Part shown: in pieces, positions 28,884-37,378 of the stretch
Layout of the letters: each line of letters starts with the position of its first letter
Position numbering within the stretch: the stretch's first letter is position 1
Notes under the pieces: generated by a model
The model's input: the letters and a program-made list of their open reading frames with translations, nothing else
Told to the model about the DNA's origin: nothing
Databases searched by the model: none
Translations under genes and position numbers: made by a program
NCBI GenBank assembly: GCA_016713305.1
Contig: JADJPK010000005.1
Coordinates: 310,001 to 374,000 of the forward strand
Direction of reading: 5' to 3'
DNA length: 64,000 bases
DNA from: Betaproteobacteria bacterium
GTDB lineage: Bacteria > Pseudomonadota > Gammaproteobacteria > Burkholderiales > Ga0077523

Positions 28884-29765
28884 ATGAGTGCATTGCCCAT
28901 CACCATCCACGCCGTGGCAAGGCCCAGGCCCGTGGAGCGCCTCGTGGCGGGGCAGGCGACGAGCGACGGTGCCGGGGTCAAGCTCACCCGTGTGCTCACG
29001 CAGTCGCTGCAACGGCGTCTCGATCCGTTCCTGATGCTCGACGCCTTCGGCAGCGACAACCCGGACGAGTACATCGCAGGTTTCCCCTCGCACCCGCACC
29101 GCGGATTCGAGACAATCACCTACATGATCGCCGGCCGGATGCGGCATCGCGATTCCGGCGGCAACGAGGGCCTTCTGACCAACGGAGGCGTGCAGTGGAT
29201 GACCGCCGGCCGCGGCGTGATTCACAGCGAATTGCCCGAACAGGAAGAAGGGCGGATGGAGGGCTTCCAGCTCTGGCTCAATCTGGCGGCGAAGGACAAG
29301 ATGATGCCCGCGTGGTATCGGGACATCCCGTCCGAACAGATTCCCGAGGTTCGTGGGGAAGGAGTGACCGTTCGGGTGATCGCGGGCGAAAGCATGGGCA
29401 TCGCCGGTGCCATGAAGCGGGACGTGACCGAGCCGCTCTACCTTGACGTGCATCTGGAGGCCGGAGCGAGCCTTGCCCAGTCCATCCCGGCGGGGCACAA
29501 CGCGTTCGTTTACGTGTATCGAGGCCGCGTTGCGATAGGCGCGACGTCCGTCCCGGCACAACGCATGGCAATCCTGGCCAACGCTGCGGATGCGGATGGT
29601 GTGGAACTGGTCGCGGGAGACGAGCCGGCACGTGCGCTCATCATCGCGGGGCGCCCGCTCAACGAGCCAATAGCGCAGTACGGACCCTTCGTGATGAACA
29701 ACGAGAACGAATTGCGCCAGGCCTTCCTGGACTATCAGTCGGGACGGCTGGTCGACGCCGGCTGA
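28884..29765 (+). CDS. pirin family protein (bicupin)
   Basis: 293-residue double cupin. The N-terminal domain has the iron-binding residues in HPHRGFETITYMIAG and in SELPEQEEGRMEGFQLWLNL. Bacterial pirins include quercetin 2,3-dioxygenases and regulators of central metabolism; which applies here is unknown. Good Shine-Dalgarno (AAAGGAGAG) before ATG 28884. Co-transcribed with the azoreductase (22-base gap), which fits a role in handling quinone-like or flavonoid-like compounds. Confidence 0.9.
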   Translation: MSALPITIHAVARPRPVERLVAGQATSDGAGVKLTRVLTQSLQRRLDPFLMLDAFGSDNPDEYIAGFPSHPHRGFETITYMIAGRMRHRDSGGNEGLLTNGGVQWMTAGRGVIHSELPEQEEGRMEGFQLWLNLAAKDKMMPAWYRDIPSEQIPEVRGEGVTVRVIAGESMGIAGAMKRDVTEPLYLDVHLEAGASLAQSIPAGHNAFVYVYRGRVAIGATSVPAQRMAILANAADADGVELVAGDEPARALIIAGRPLNEPIAQYGPFVMNNENELRQAFLDYQSGRLVDAG

Positions 29766-29804
29766 CACCGGCGCCGCCCCATCGCTTGTCCTGGCACGGT
29801 AGCG

Positions 29805-29836
29805 GTCGGCACCGGGCTTGACTGCCCGGTGCCGAC
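29805..29836. terminator. hairpin between convergent pirin and phoD genes
   Basis: A 13-base perfect stem (29805-29817 with 29824-29836) around a six-base loop, placed between two genes that end towards each other. There is no T-run on either side, so it may end transcription of both less efficiently or with Rho. Confidence 0.6.
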
Positions 29837-29843
29837 GCCTCGT

Positions 29844-31517
29844 CTAGACGGGAATCAGCTTGCGGTTTGCCGGACCCGGCAGCGTCTTGAACGCCGGACC
29901 TTCGATCGGGAAGTAGCCCGTCGACTTGACCGTGCTCACGTAGAACCACTTCGCGGAGCATTCGGCATGATTGGCCGTCACGACCATGAACCCGCGTTGA
30001 TGGGTGTTCGCGTACTGCAGCGGACCGATGATCTGGGTGAGTCCCGCCGCCACGGCAACCGGATTCTCCAGCGGGAAGTACTCCTCCAGGCCGGGCGAAG
30101 ACACACCCGGCGTCGCGAACTCCACACCCACCGCGTTGCCGGCGTAGTCGGCGAGATCGTTGGCCCAGGCGTTGTGGGTGTCCCCCGAGAGCACGACCAG
30201 ATTGCGGTTCAGCGCCCGCATCAAGCCCAGCACGTTCTCCCTTGCCATGAAGTAGCCGTCCCAGGCATCGAGGTTGTAGGGGATGGCGGGCTGGGCGAGG
30301 ATCGCCTGTTCGGGCGCCGTCAGCAGTTCCGGATGAGTGGCTGCCTTCTGCAGCAGGGCCACGTAGTTGGAAAAGGAGATCTGCGCAAGCACCAGCGGTG
30401 CGGGAATGTTCATGCGGCCCATGAGCACCTGCTGGCCCAGCACCTGCCATGTCGCCGTGGAACCGGCCACCTGCGCGTTGAGCCAGCCCGACTGTTCCGC
30501 ACCCAGGAGCTGACGGGCCGGTTGGGTGAGCGCTGCCTGGAATGCCGCCGCGTCGAAGCCTCCCACACCGAAGTAGTCCGTGTACGACAGCTGCCGATCC
30601 CTGCCGATCACCCGGGTGTCGAGCATGTGCAGGGCGATGAGGTTGCCGAAGGCGAATGACCTGTAGATGCGGTCCGGGCGCGAAGCATCGACGGGCCGGG
30701 TCGGCATCCACTCGTGATAGGCCCGTACCGCGGCGGCCTTGCGCAGGGAGAAGAGGCCTTCGGTCGCAGGGTCGTGGTTCTCGGCGCCGTCCTTCCACGT
30801 GTCGTTGGCGATCTCGTGATCGTCCCACACCGCGATCATCGGCATGCGCGCATGCAGCGTCTGCAGATCCGGATCGCTCCGGTACTGGGCATAGCGCTGA
30901 CGGTAGTCGGCGAGCGAGACGATCTCGCTGGCCGGCTCCACCTCGCGTCCCATCGCGGCCGCCGTGTCCGAAGCATATCCGCCCCGTGGATACTCGTAGA
31001 TGTAGTCGCCCAGGTGCACCGAGGCGAAGAGATCGTCCAGCTTCGCAGCCTCGCCGTACGCATGGAAGTAGCCCGCCGGGTAGTTGGAGCAGGAGAACAC
31101 GGCAAGCTTGAGCTGTTCGACGTGACCCACAGGCAGCGTCCGGGTACGTCCGACGGGAGACTCCGCGGCTCCGGCGCTGAACCGGTAAAAGAGCGTGGCC
31201 CCGCTGGGGAGCCCGAGGACGTCCACCTTGACCGTGAAGTCCCGCCCGGAATTCGTGAGGACACGGCCTCGGCGCAGAACGCGGCGGAAGGCGTCGTCCA
31301 GCGCAATCTCCCAAGTCACCGGAACGGGCGCATCCTGTTGCGGCGTCACGCGGGTCCAGATCACGACTCGGTCCGCCAGAGGATCGCCGCTGGCCACGCC
31401 GTGGAGGAACGAGAAGGGAGTGGCGGCGGCCTGGGCGGGGAGCCCGGCGGCCGTCGCGCCCAATGCGCCGACGCCCCGAATGAAGTCGCGGCGGTCGATC
31501 CGTCTGTGGAAGCTCAT
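29844..31517 (-). CDS. phoD: PhoD-like alkaline phosphatase, Tat-exported
   Basis: 557-residue phosphodiesterase/alkaline phosphatase of the PhoD family, which uses iron and calcium in the periplasm. The N-terminus has a twin-arginine signal (RRIDRRDFIRGVGALG) followed by a hydrophobic stretch and AQA cleavage site. Metal-ligand motifs include CSNYPAGYFHAYGEAA, HLGDYIYEYPRGG, VWDDHEIANDTWKDGAENH and LSGDTHNAWANDL. ATG 31517 is chosen because it places the Tat signal at the N-terminus; a longer frame upstream adds unrelated residues. No other phosphate-starvation genes are nearby. Confidence 0.92.
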   Translation of the reverse strand: MSFHRRIDRRDFIRGVGALGATAAGLPAQAAATPFSFLHGVASGDPLADRVVIWTRVTPQQDAPVPVTWEIALDDAFRRVLRRGRVLTNSGRDFTVKVDVLGLPSGATLFYRFSAGAAESPVGRTRTLPVGHVEQLKLAVFSCSNYPAGYFHAYGEAAKLDDLFASVHLGDYIYEYPRGGYASDTAAAMGREVEPASEIVSLADYRQRYAQYRSDPDLQTLHARMPMIAVWDDHEIANDTWKDGAENHDPATEGLFSLRKAAAVRAYHEWMPTRPVDASRPDRIYRSFAFGNLIALHMLDTRVIGRDRQLSYTDYFGVGGFDAAAFQAALTQPARQLLGAEQSGWLNAQVAGSTATWQVLGQQVLMGRMNIPAPLVLAQISFSNYVALLQKAATHPELLTAPEQAILAQPAIPYNLDAWDGYFMARENVLGLMRALNRNLVVLSGDTHNAWANDLADYAGNAVGVEFATPGVSSPGLEEYFPLENPVAVAAGLTQIIGPLQYANTHQRGFMVVTANHAECSAKWFYVSTVKSTGYFPIEGPAFKTLPGPANRKLIPV

Positions 31518-31728
31518 GGCATCTCCGGGTGCTTTCAGAATGAGCGCCGGAGTATTGCGGTCAGGGGTGTCAGGCCGATGAACAGGCTCGATCGGAAGGT
31601 AGCTCCTACGGCTCACTGCCCGCACGCGTGGCCGTCACGCGGCGGTCGTAGACTCAGACGGAACATCGGTGTGCCCCGCTTCCACCGTTTCGGACGGGCG
31701 CACTTCATGACATCCACCGAGGACGACC

Positions 31729-32322
31729 GTGAAGAACTCCCTGAGAATCGCCGCGCTGGCCGGCGCCGCTGCCTTGCTTCAGCTTCCTGCCGCTCACGCG
31801 CTGTCGCTCGTCGACAGCGTGCTGAACGGGAATACCGCCGGAACCGACTTCAGTACGCCTGACACGGTCGCCGTCGACATCGGCTTCAATGCACCGGGCA
31901 GCGTGGTCCTGACCTACGAGGTGGACGCCGCGGACATCGACCGCGGCTCGGCCCTGTTCAACAGCATTGTCGACAACTTCACGGCTTCGCCCTTCGGCAC
32001 GCTTTCGTTCGCGCTGGATGCAGGCAAGTTCGTGCCTGGCGGTTTCATATCCAACGACGGCACCGCGACCGCGACGATCCAGCAGGACCGCCTGGTCTCG
32101 TTCACCTTTACGCCCGCTCTGGTGACGCAGGCGTATGTCGGCGACCCCTTCTTCGATGGTGCTGGCGAAAACTGGTTGATCCGTTTCGACGGAATGACTG
32201 CCGGCGAGCGGATTTCCCTTTCGGTGACCGCCGCAGTCCCGGAGCCCGAAACCTGGGCGCTGCTGGCGGCTGGCCTCGGCATTCTTGCCATGTCGGCCCG
32301 CAGAAGGCGGCAGGCCGGCTGA
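31729..32322 (+). CDS. PEP-CTERM sorted secreted protein
   Basis: 197-residue secreted protein. A signal peptide (MKNSLRIAALAGAAALLQLP, then AAHA) is followed by a beta-rich domain with no recognised enzyme motif. The C-terminus is a classic PEP-CTERM signal: VPEPETW, a hydrophobic helix (ALLAAGLGILAMSA) and a basic tail RRRRQAG. Such proteins are processed by exosortase EpsH/XrtA and released to the surface or exopolysaccharide matrix. GTG start at 31729. The exosortase is not in this window. Confidence 0.85.
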   Translation: MKNSLRIAALAGAAALLQLPAAHALSLVDSVLNGNTAGTDFSTPDTVAVDIGFNAPGSVVLTYEVDAADIDRGSALFNSIVDNFTASPFGTLSFALDAGKFVPGGFISNDGTATATIQQDRLVSFTFTPALVTQAYVGDPFFDGAGENWLIRFDGMTAGERISLSVTAAVPEPETWALLAAGLGILAMSARRRRQAG

Positions 32323-32424
32323 GCCGTCGATCATTCCGCGCGCGGCCCCCATGGCGTCCGCGCCGTCCCGTGCCGGGCTATAGTTCTCCCTCAGCAATTC
32401 AGACCAACGACGGGAGGATTCACG

Positions 32425-33663
32425 ATGAGCGGGACTCGATTCAAGTCGCTGCTGCTGGCGGCGATACTGGGCACGGCCGCGGCAGCGAACGCCGCCGACA
32501 CCATCAAGGTGGCGCACGTCGATCCACTGAGCGGGCCGTTCGCGCTGGTCGGAGAGAGCGACGGGCGGATGCTGCAGGCGGCGATCGACGACATCAACGC
32601 CCGCGGCGGCGTGCTGAACGGCACCAAGCTCGAGCTGCTGCACTTCGACAGCAAGAGCAGCCCGCAGGAGACGGTGCTCATCATGAAGCAGATCATCGAC
32701 TCGGGAATCCGCTTCGTCTCCCTCGGTTCCGGCTCCCACATCGCCCATGCCATCGTCGAGACGCTCAACAAGCACAACAGCCGCAATCCGGATCAGGCCG
32801 TCGTTCTCCTCAACATCGCGGCGCAGGATCCTCCCCTCACGAACGAGAAGTGCAGCTTCTGGCATTTCCGCTGGGAAGCGCACACCGACATGCGCGTGAA
32901 CGCGCTCACCGACCACATCGTCAAGCTGAAGGGCACGCCGAAGGTCTACCTCATCAATCAGGATTACGCGTTCGGGCAGGCCATCAGCCGCGCCGCCAAG
33001 GAAATGCTGGCCGCGAAGCGTCCCGACATCAAGGTGGTGGGCGACGACCTCCACCCGCTCGGCAAGGTGAAGGACTTCGCACCGTACGTTTCCAAGATCA
33101 AGGCCTCCGGGGCGGACACGGTGCTGACGGGCAACTGGGGTCCCGATCTGTCGCTGCTCATCAAGGCCAGCAAGGAGGCCGGGCTGGGCGTCGTCTACTA
33201 CACGCTCAATGCGCACAACGCGGGCGTGCCTTCATCGATCGGCAAGGCCGGTGACGGGCACATCCGGCAGATCATCACCTGGCACGCCAACATCGCGGAC
33301 AACAAGGTCGAAAAGTTCGCCAACGACTACAAGAAGCGCTTCAACGAGGACATGTGGCTGTTCCTGCCGAAGCTGCAGATGGACATGCTGGCCAAGGCCA
33401 TCGACACGGCGCAGTCCGCGGACCCGGTGAAGGTCGCCAAGGCGCTGCACGGCATGCGGTATGCCGGCGAAACCGGCGAGGCGTGGATGCGCGCCGAAGA
33501 CCATCAGCTGATCGTTCCGCAGTACATCGCGACGTTCAGCAGGGTGGGCGGTCCGGTGAAGTACGACGCCGAAGGCACGGGCTACGGCTGGAAGACGGAT
33601 CTCAGGCTCGAAGGCAAGGACGGCGCGCTGCCCACGACCTGCAAGATGGAGGTTCCGAAGTAA
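32425..33663 (+). CDS. branched-chain amino acid-type ABC substrate-binding protein
   Basis: 412-residue periplasmic binding protein of the LivJ/amide-binding group. Signal peptide (MSGTRFKSLLLAAILGTAAAANA) then a two-lobe domain beginning IKVAHVDPLSGPFALVGES. Other family landmarks are GSHIAHAIVETLNKH, INQDYAFGQAIS and TGNWGPDLSLLIKASKEAG. No permease or ATPase genes are nearby, so it either serves a transporter encoded elsewhere or acts as a sensor or carrier. A Cys-containing segment (NEKCSFWHF) and the late PTTCKMEVPK could form a disulfide. Ligand unknown. Confidence 0.88.
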   Translation: MSGTRFKSLLLAAILGTAAAANAADTIKVAHVDPLSGPFALVGESDGRMLQAAIDDINARGGVLNGTKLELLHFDSKSSPQETVLIMKQIIDSGIRFVSLGSGSHIAHAIVETLNKHNSRNPDQAVVLLNIAAQDPPLTNEKCSFWHFRWEAHTDMRVNALTDHIVKLKGTPKVYLINQDYAFGQAISRAAKEMLAAKRPDIKVVGDDLHPLGKVKDFAPYVSKIKASGADTVLTGNWGPDLSLLIKASKEAGLGVVYYTLNAHNAGVPSSIGKAGDGHIRQIITWHANIADNKVEKFANDYKKRFNEDMWLFLPKLQMDMLAKAIDTAQSADPVKVAKALHGMRYAGETGEAWMRAEDHQLIVPQYIATFSRVGGPVKYDAEGTGYGWKTDLRLEGKDGALPTTCKMEVPK

Positions 33664-33745
33664 CGGTGCGGCCCGCCGTGCGAACGCCCGCGCGGCGGGC
33701 CGCGCTACCATCGGACCTGACACAGATCCCCCACCAGGAGTTCCG

Positions 33746-35380
33746 ATGGCGCATCCTCTCGCCGGCCGTCCGGCACCGGCCGAATCCCTGACCGATATTC
33801 CCGCGCTGCTCGAGGCCTATCGGGCGACTCCGGACGTGACCGATCCGCGCCAGCGCGTGGCCTTCGGGACGAGCGGTCACCGGGGCAACGCCTTCGACCG
33901 CAGCTTCAACGAAGCGCACATCCTTGCTGTCACCCAGGCGGTGTGCGACTACCGCCGATCCCGGAACATCGGCGGGCCCCTGTATCTGGGCAAGGACACA
34001 CACGCGCTGTCGGGTCCGGCTCAGGACTCGGCGGTCGAGGTTCTCGCCGCCAATGGCGTATCGACTTTCCTCCAGGCGGAGGGCGGCTTCACTCCCACTC
34101 CCGTCATTTCTCGCGCGATCCTTGAGCACAACCGGAATCCCGGCGAGCGCGCCGACGGCATCGTGATCACACCCTCGCACAACCCGCCTCAGGATGGCGG
34201 GATCAAGTACAACCCGCCACATGGCGGACCGGCAGATACGGATGTCACCGGGTGGATCGAGCGCAGGGCCAACGAGCTGCTGGCGGAATCGAACGCCGGC
34301 GTGCGGCGCACGCCCCGCGCACAAGCGCTCGCATCGCCTGCCGTCACGGCGATCGATTTCGCGGCGGAGTACATCGCGGACCTCGACAGCGTGATCGACA
34401 TGGCGGCGATTCGGGATGCCAGGGTCCGGATCGGCGTCGATCCGATGGGCGGGGCGGCAGTCGCGTACTGGGAGCCCATCGCACAACGCTACGGACTGGA
34501 TCTGCAGGTGGTGAACGACCGCGTGGATCCGGCATTCGGATTCATGACCCTCGATCACGACGGCAAGATCCGCATGGACTGTTCCAGTCAGTACGCGATG
34601 GCGAGCCTGGTGGGCCTCAAGGACCGCTTCGACGTGGCCTGGGGCAACGACGCGGACGTAGACCGTCACGGCATCGTCACGCCGTCCGCCGGTCTCATGA
34701 ACCCCAACCACTACCTCGCGGTCGCGATCCATTACCTGCTCGGTCACCGTCCCCAGTGGCCTGCTGCGGCGGCCATCGGCAAGACGCTCGTGTCGAGCGG
34801 ACTGATCGACCGGGTCGTGGCGGCGGCGGGACGCCGGCTGCTGGAGGTCCCCGTCGGCTTCAAGTGGTTCTCGCCCGGGCTTCTCGACGGGAGCATCTGC
34901 TTCGGCGGAGAGGAGAGCGCGGGAGCGAGCTTCCTGCGCCGCGACGGCACCGTCTGGACCACCGACAAGGACGGCATCATCCTGGCGCTCCTGGCGGCGG
35001 AGATCACGGCGGTGACGGGGAAGGATCCCGGCATGCACTACGCCGAGCTTGCTGCCCGCCATGGCACGCCCTTCTACGTGCGGATCGACGCTCCGGCCAG
35101 CCCCGCACAGAAGGCGGCGTTCAAGAAGCTCACGGCGGAGGCGGTCAAGGCCGGTGTGCTCGCCGGAGATCCGATCGTCGCGAGACTCACGGCGGCACCG
35201 GGCAACGGCGCCTCCATCGGCGGGCTCAAGGTGGTGACGGAGCAGGGCTGGTTCGCAGCGCGCCCGTCCGGTACGGAGGACATCTACAAGCTGTATGCGG
35301 AGAGCTTCCGCAGCGCCGGGCACCTGGACCGCCTGGTGAACGAGGCCCGCGCGATCGTCACCGACGCGCTTTCCGCCTAG
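33746..35380 (+). CDS. pgm: alpha-D-glucose phosphate-specific phosphoglucomutase
   Basis: Interconverts glucose-1-phosphate and glucose-6-phosphate, linking glycogen and exopolysaccharide synthesis to glycolysis. 544 residues. Domain 1 begins FGTSGHRGNAFDRSFNEAH and carries the phosphoserine S144 in TPSHNPPQDGGIKYNPPHGG; the metal-binding loop is WGNDADVDRHG; the sugar-binding loop FGGEESAGASFLR and the C-terminal phosphate-binding loop RPSGTEDIYKLYAESF are intact. GGAG lies just upstream of ATG 33746. Length is that of the 546-residue bacterial Pgm type, not the shorter phosphomannomutase type. Confidence 0.96.
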   Translation: MAHPLAGRPAPAESLTDIPALLEAYRATPDVTDPRQRVAFGTSGHRGNAFDRSFNEAHILAVTQAVCDYRRSRNIGGPLYLGKDTHALSGPAQDSAVEVLAANGVSTFLQAEGGFTPTPVISRAILEHNRNPGERADGIVITPSHNPPQDGGIKYNPPHGGPADTDVTGWIERRANELLAESNAGVRRTPRAQALASPAVTAIDFAAEYIADLDSVIDMAAIRDARVRIGVDPMGGAAVAYWEPIAQRYGLDLQVVNDRVDPAFGFMTLDHDGKIRMDCSSQYAMASLVGLKDRFDVAWGNDADVDRHGIVTPSAGLMNPNHYLAVAIHYLLGHRPQWPAAAAIGKTLVSSGLIDRVVAAAGRRLLEVPVGFKWFSPGLLDGSICFGGEESAGASFLRRDGTVWTTDKDGIILALLAAEITAVTGKDPGMHYAELAARHGTPFYVRIDAPASPAQKAAFKKLTAEAVKAGVLAGDPIVARLTAAPGNGASIGGLKVVTEQGWFAARPSGTEDIYKLYAESFRSAGHLDRLVNEARAIVTDALSA

Positions 35381-35417
35381 GCGGAAAAGCAAAACGGCCA
35401 TTCCGGAGAATGGCCGT
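35370..35417 (-). terminator. terminator for the dehydratase gene (minus strand)
   Basis: A ten-base perfect stem (35394-35403 with 35408-35417, loop CGGA) is followed on the minus strand by TTTTGC and another T-run. An 18-base palindrome (35370-35387) over the pgm stop lies next to it. The arrangement ends the minus-strand dehydratase and probably also pgm. Confidence 0.7.
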
Positions 35418-35458
35418 CGAGCACTTTCCAGCCGGCACTCGCCGGCCTCGCTGCGCGC

Positions 35459-37270
35459 TCAGTGGTTGTCGCGCGGCACGCCCTTGGTGGTGGAGATCCT
35501 CTGATACTTCACGGCAGGCTTCAGCACCATGCCGTTGGACAGTTCGTCCACCATGCTGCGCTGGATTTCCTGCCACGGCGTCTGGCTCTCCGGCACCGCA
35601 TACCCGCCCTTCTTCTTGAGCGCGTCCATGCGCTTCTTGTACTCCTCGGTGCTGATGAGGATGTTTGCGGTGCGCTTGTTGAGATCGATGCGAACCTTGT
35701 CGCCCGTCTTGAGGATCGCCAGGCCGCTGCCTTCGCTCGCCGCTTCCGGCGAGGCATTGAGGATGGAGGGCGAACCGGACGTGCCCGACTGGCGGCCATC
35801 TCCGATGCAGGGCAACTCCGTCGCACCGCGCTTGATCATCTCGGCGGGCGGCTGCATGTTCACGACCTCGGCCGCGCCGGGGTAACCCTTGGGGCCGGTG
35901 CCGCGGACGAACAGCATGCAGTTCTCGTCGATCTTGAGCTTGGGATCGTCGATGCGGTGGTGGTAGTCCTCGGGGCCGTCGAACACGATCGCCCGGCCTT
36001 CCCAGGCGTTGGGGTCCTTCGGATTGGACAGATAGCGGTAGCGGAACGCCTGCGAGATCACGCTCGTCTTCATGATCGCGCTGTCGAACAGATTGCCCTT
36101 GAGGTTCAGGAATCCGGCCTGGGACTTCATCGGCTTCTTGTAGGGCCAGATCACCAGCGGGTCCTGCACGGGCGTGTTCTTGCAGTTGTCGGCCAGCGAC
36201 TTGCCGTTCACTGTGACGGTGTTCTTGCGGATCTTGCCGGCCTTCAGCAGTTCGTTCACGACGCCCGGAACGCCGCCCGCGCGGTAGTACTCCTCGCCCA
36301 GGTACTCGCCTGCCGGCTGCATGTTCACCAGCAGCGGGATGTCGTAGCCCACCTTCTCCCAGTCGTCGGTCGTGAGCTTGACGCCGATGTGCTTGGCAAT
36401 AGCGTTGAAGTGGATCGGCGCGTTGGTCGAACCGCCGATGGCCGAGTTCACCACGATCACGTTCTCGAAGGCCTCGCGGGTCATGATCTTGGAGGGACGC
36501 AGGTCCTCCCACACCATCTCCACGATGCGCTTGCCGGTCTCGTAGGCGTTCGCCTCGCGATCGCGGTGAGGTGCCGGGATGGCGGCGCTGCCGGGCAGAG
36601 ACATGCCCAGCGCTTCGGCCAGCGAGTTCATCGTCGAGGCCGTTCCCATGGTGTTGCAGTGGCCGGCGGACGGAGCGGAGGACGCGATGACCTCGATGAA
36701 CTGCTCGTGGTTGATCTCGCCTGCTGCCAGCAGCTGCCGGGCCTTCCAGACGATGGTGCCGGACCCGGTGCGTTCGCCGCGGAACCAGCCGTTCAGCATG
36801 GGTCCGCCGGACAGCACGATGGCCGGGATGTCCACGGTCGCGGCCGCCATGAGCTGGGCGGGTGTCGTCTTGTCACAGCCGGTGGTCAGCACCACGCCGT
36901 CGATGAAGTAACCGTAGAGAAGTTCGACCAGGCCCAGGTAGCAGAGATTGCGGTCCAGCGCCGCGGTGGGCCGCTTGCCGGTTTCCTGGATGGGATGCAG
37001 CGGAACCTCGAACGCGATGCCACCGGCTTCGCGGATGCCCTCGCGCACTCGGTGCGCGAGTTCCAGGTGATGCCGGTTGCAGGGCGACAGATCCGAGCCG
37101 GACTGGGCGATCGCGATGATCGGCTTGCCGGCCTGGAGTTCCTGGCGCGTCAGACCGAAGTTCATGTAGCGCTCGAGGTACAGCGCCGTCATGTCCGGAT
37201 TCTCCGGATTCGCGAACCACTTGCGCGATCTCAGCTTGTTGGGATCCTTGTTGATCGTGTTCCTTGCCAT
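35459..37270 (-). CDS. IlvD/Edd family dehydratase (sugar-acid type)
   Basis: 603-residue dehydratase of the IlvD/Edd family. Iron-sulfur cysteine positions are SDLSPCNRHHLELAHR, LTTGCDKTTPAQLMAA and SAGHCNTMGTASTMN; substrate-binding segments include GGSTNAPIHFNAIAKH and CIGDGRQSGTSGSPSILN. Length near 600 and details such as MNFGLTRQELQAGKPIIAI point to the sugar-acid group (arabinonate, xylonate or related dehydratases that make 2-keto-3-deoxy acids) rather than IlvD of branched-chain synthesis. It is 108 bases downstream of an amidohydrolase on the same strand; the pair is likely one catabolic unit. Exact substrate unknown. Confidence 0.85.
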   Translation of the reverse strand: MARNTINKDPNKLRSRKWFANPENPDMTALYLERYMNFGLTRQELQAGKPIIAIAQSGSDLSPCNRHHLELAHRVREGIREAGGIAFEVPLHPIQETGKRPTAALDRNLCYLGLVELLYGYFIDGVVLTTGCDKTTPAQLMAAATVDIPAIVLSGGPMLNGWFRGERTGSGTIVWKARQLLAAGEINHEQFIEVIASSAPSAGHCNTMGTASTMNSLAEALGMSLPGSAAIPAPHRDREANAYETGKRIVEMVWEDLRPSKIMTREAFENVIVVNSAIGGSTNAPIHFNAIAKHIGVKLTTDDWEKVGYDIPLLVNMQPAGEYLGEEYYRAGGVPGVVNELLKAGKIRKNTVTVNGKSLADNCKNTPVQDPLVIWPYKKPMKSQAGFLNLKGNLFDSAIMKTSVISQAFRYRYLSNPKDPNAWEGRAIVFDGPEDYHHRIDDPKLKIDENCMLFVRGTGPKGYPGAAEVVNMQPPAEMIKRGATELPCIGDGRQSGTSGSPSILNASPEAASEGSGLAILKTGDKVRIDLNKRTANILISTEEYKKRMDALKKKGGYAVPESQTPWQEIQRSMVDELSNGMVLKPAVKYQRISTTKGVPRDNH

Positions 37271-37378
37271 GGTCGAACCACTCCTCCCGGTGCGTGTGTG
37301 TGTCGTACTGAGCCCAAAGATGTTCCGACCGGTGCGCCGTGACTGGCCGCCACCGGTCAGACATTCTCCAAGGGAATT

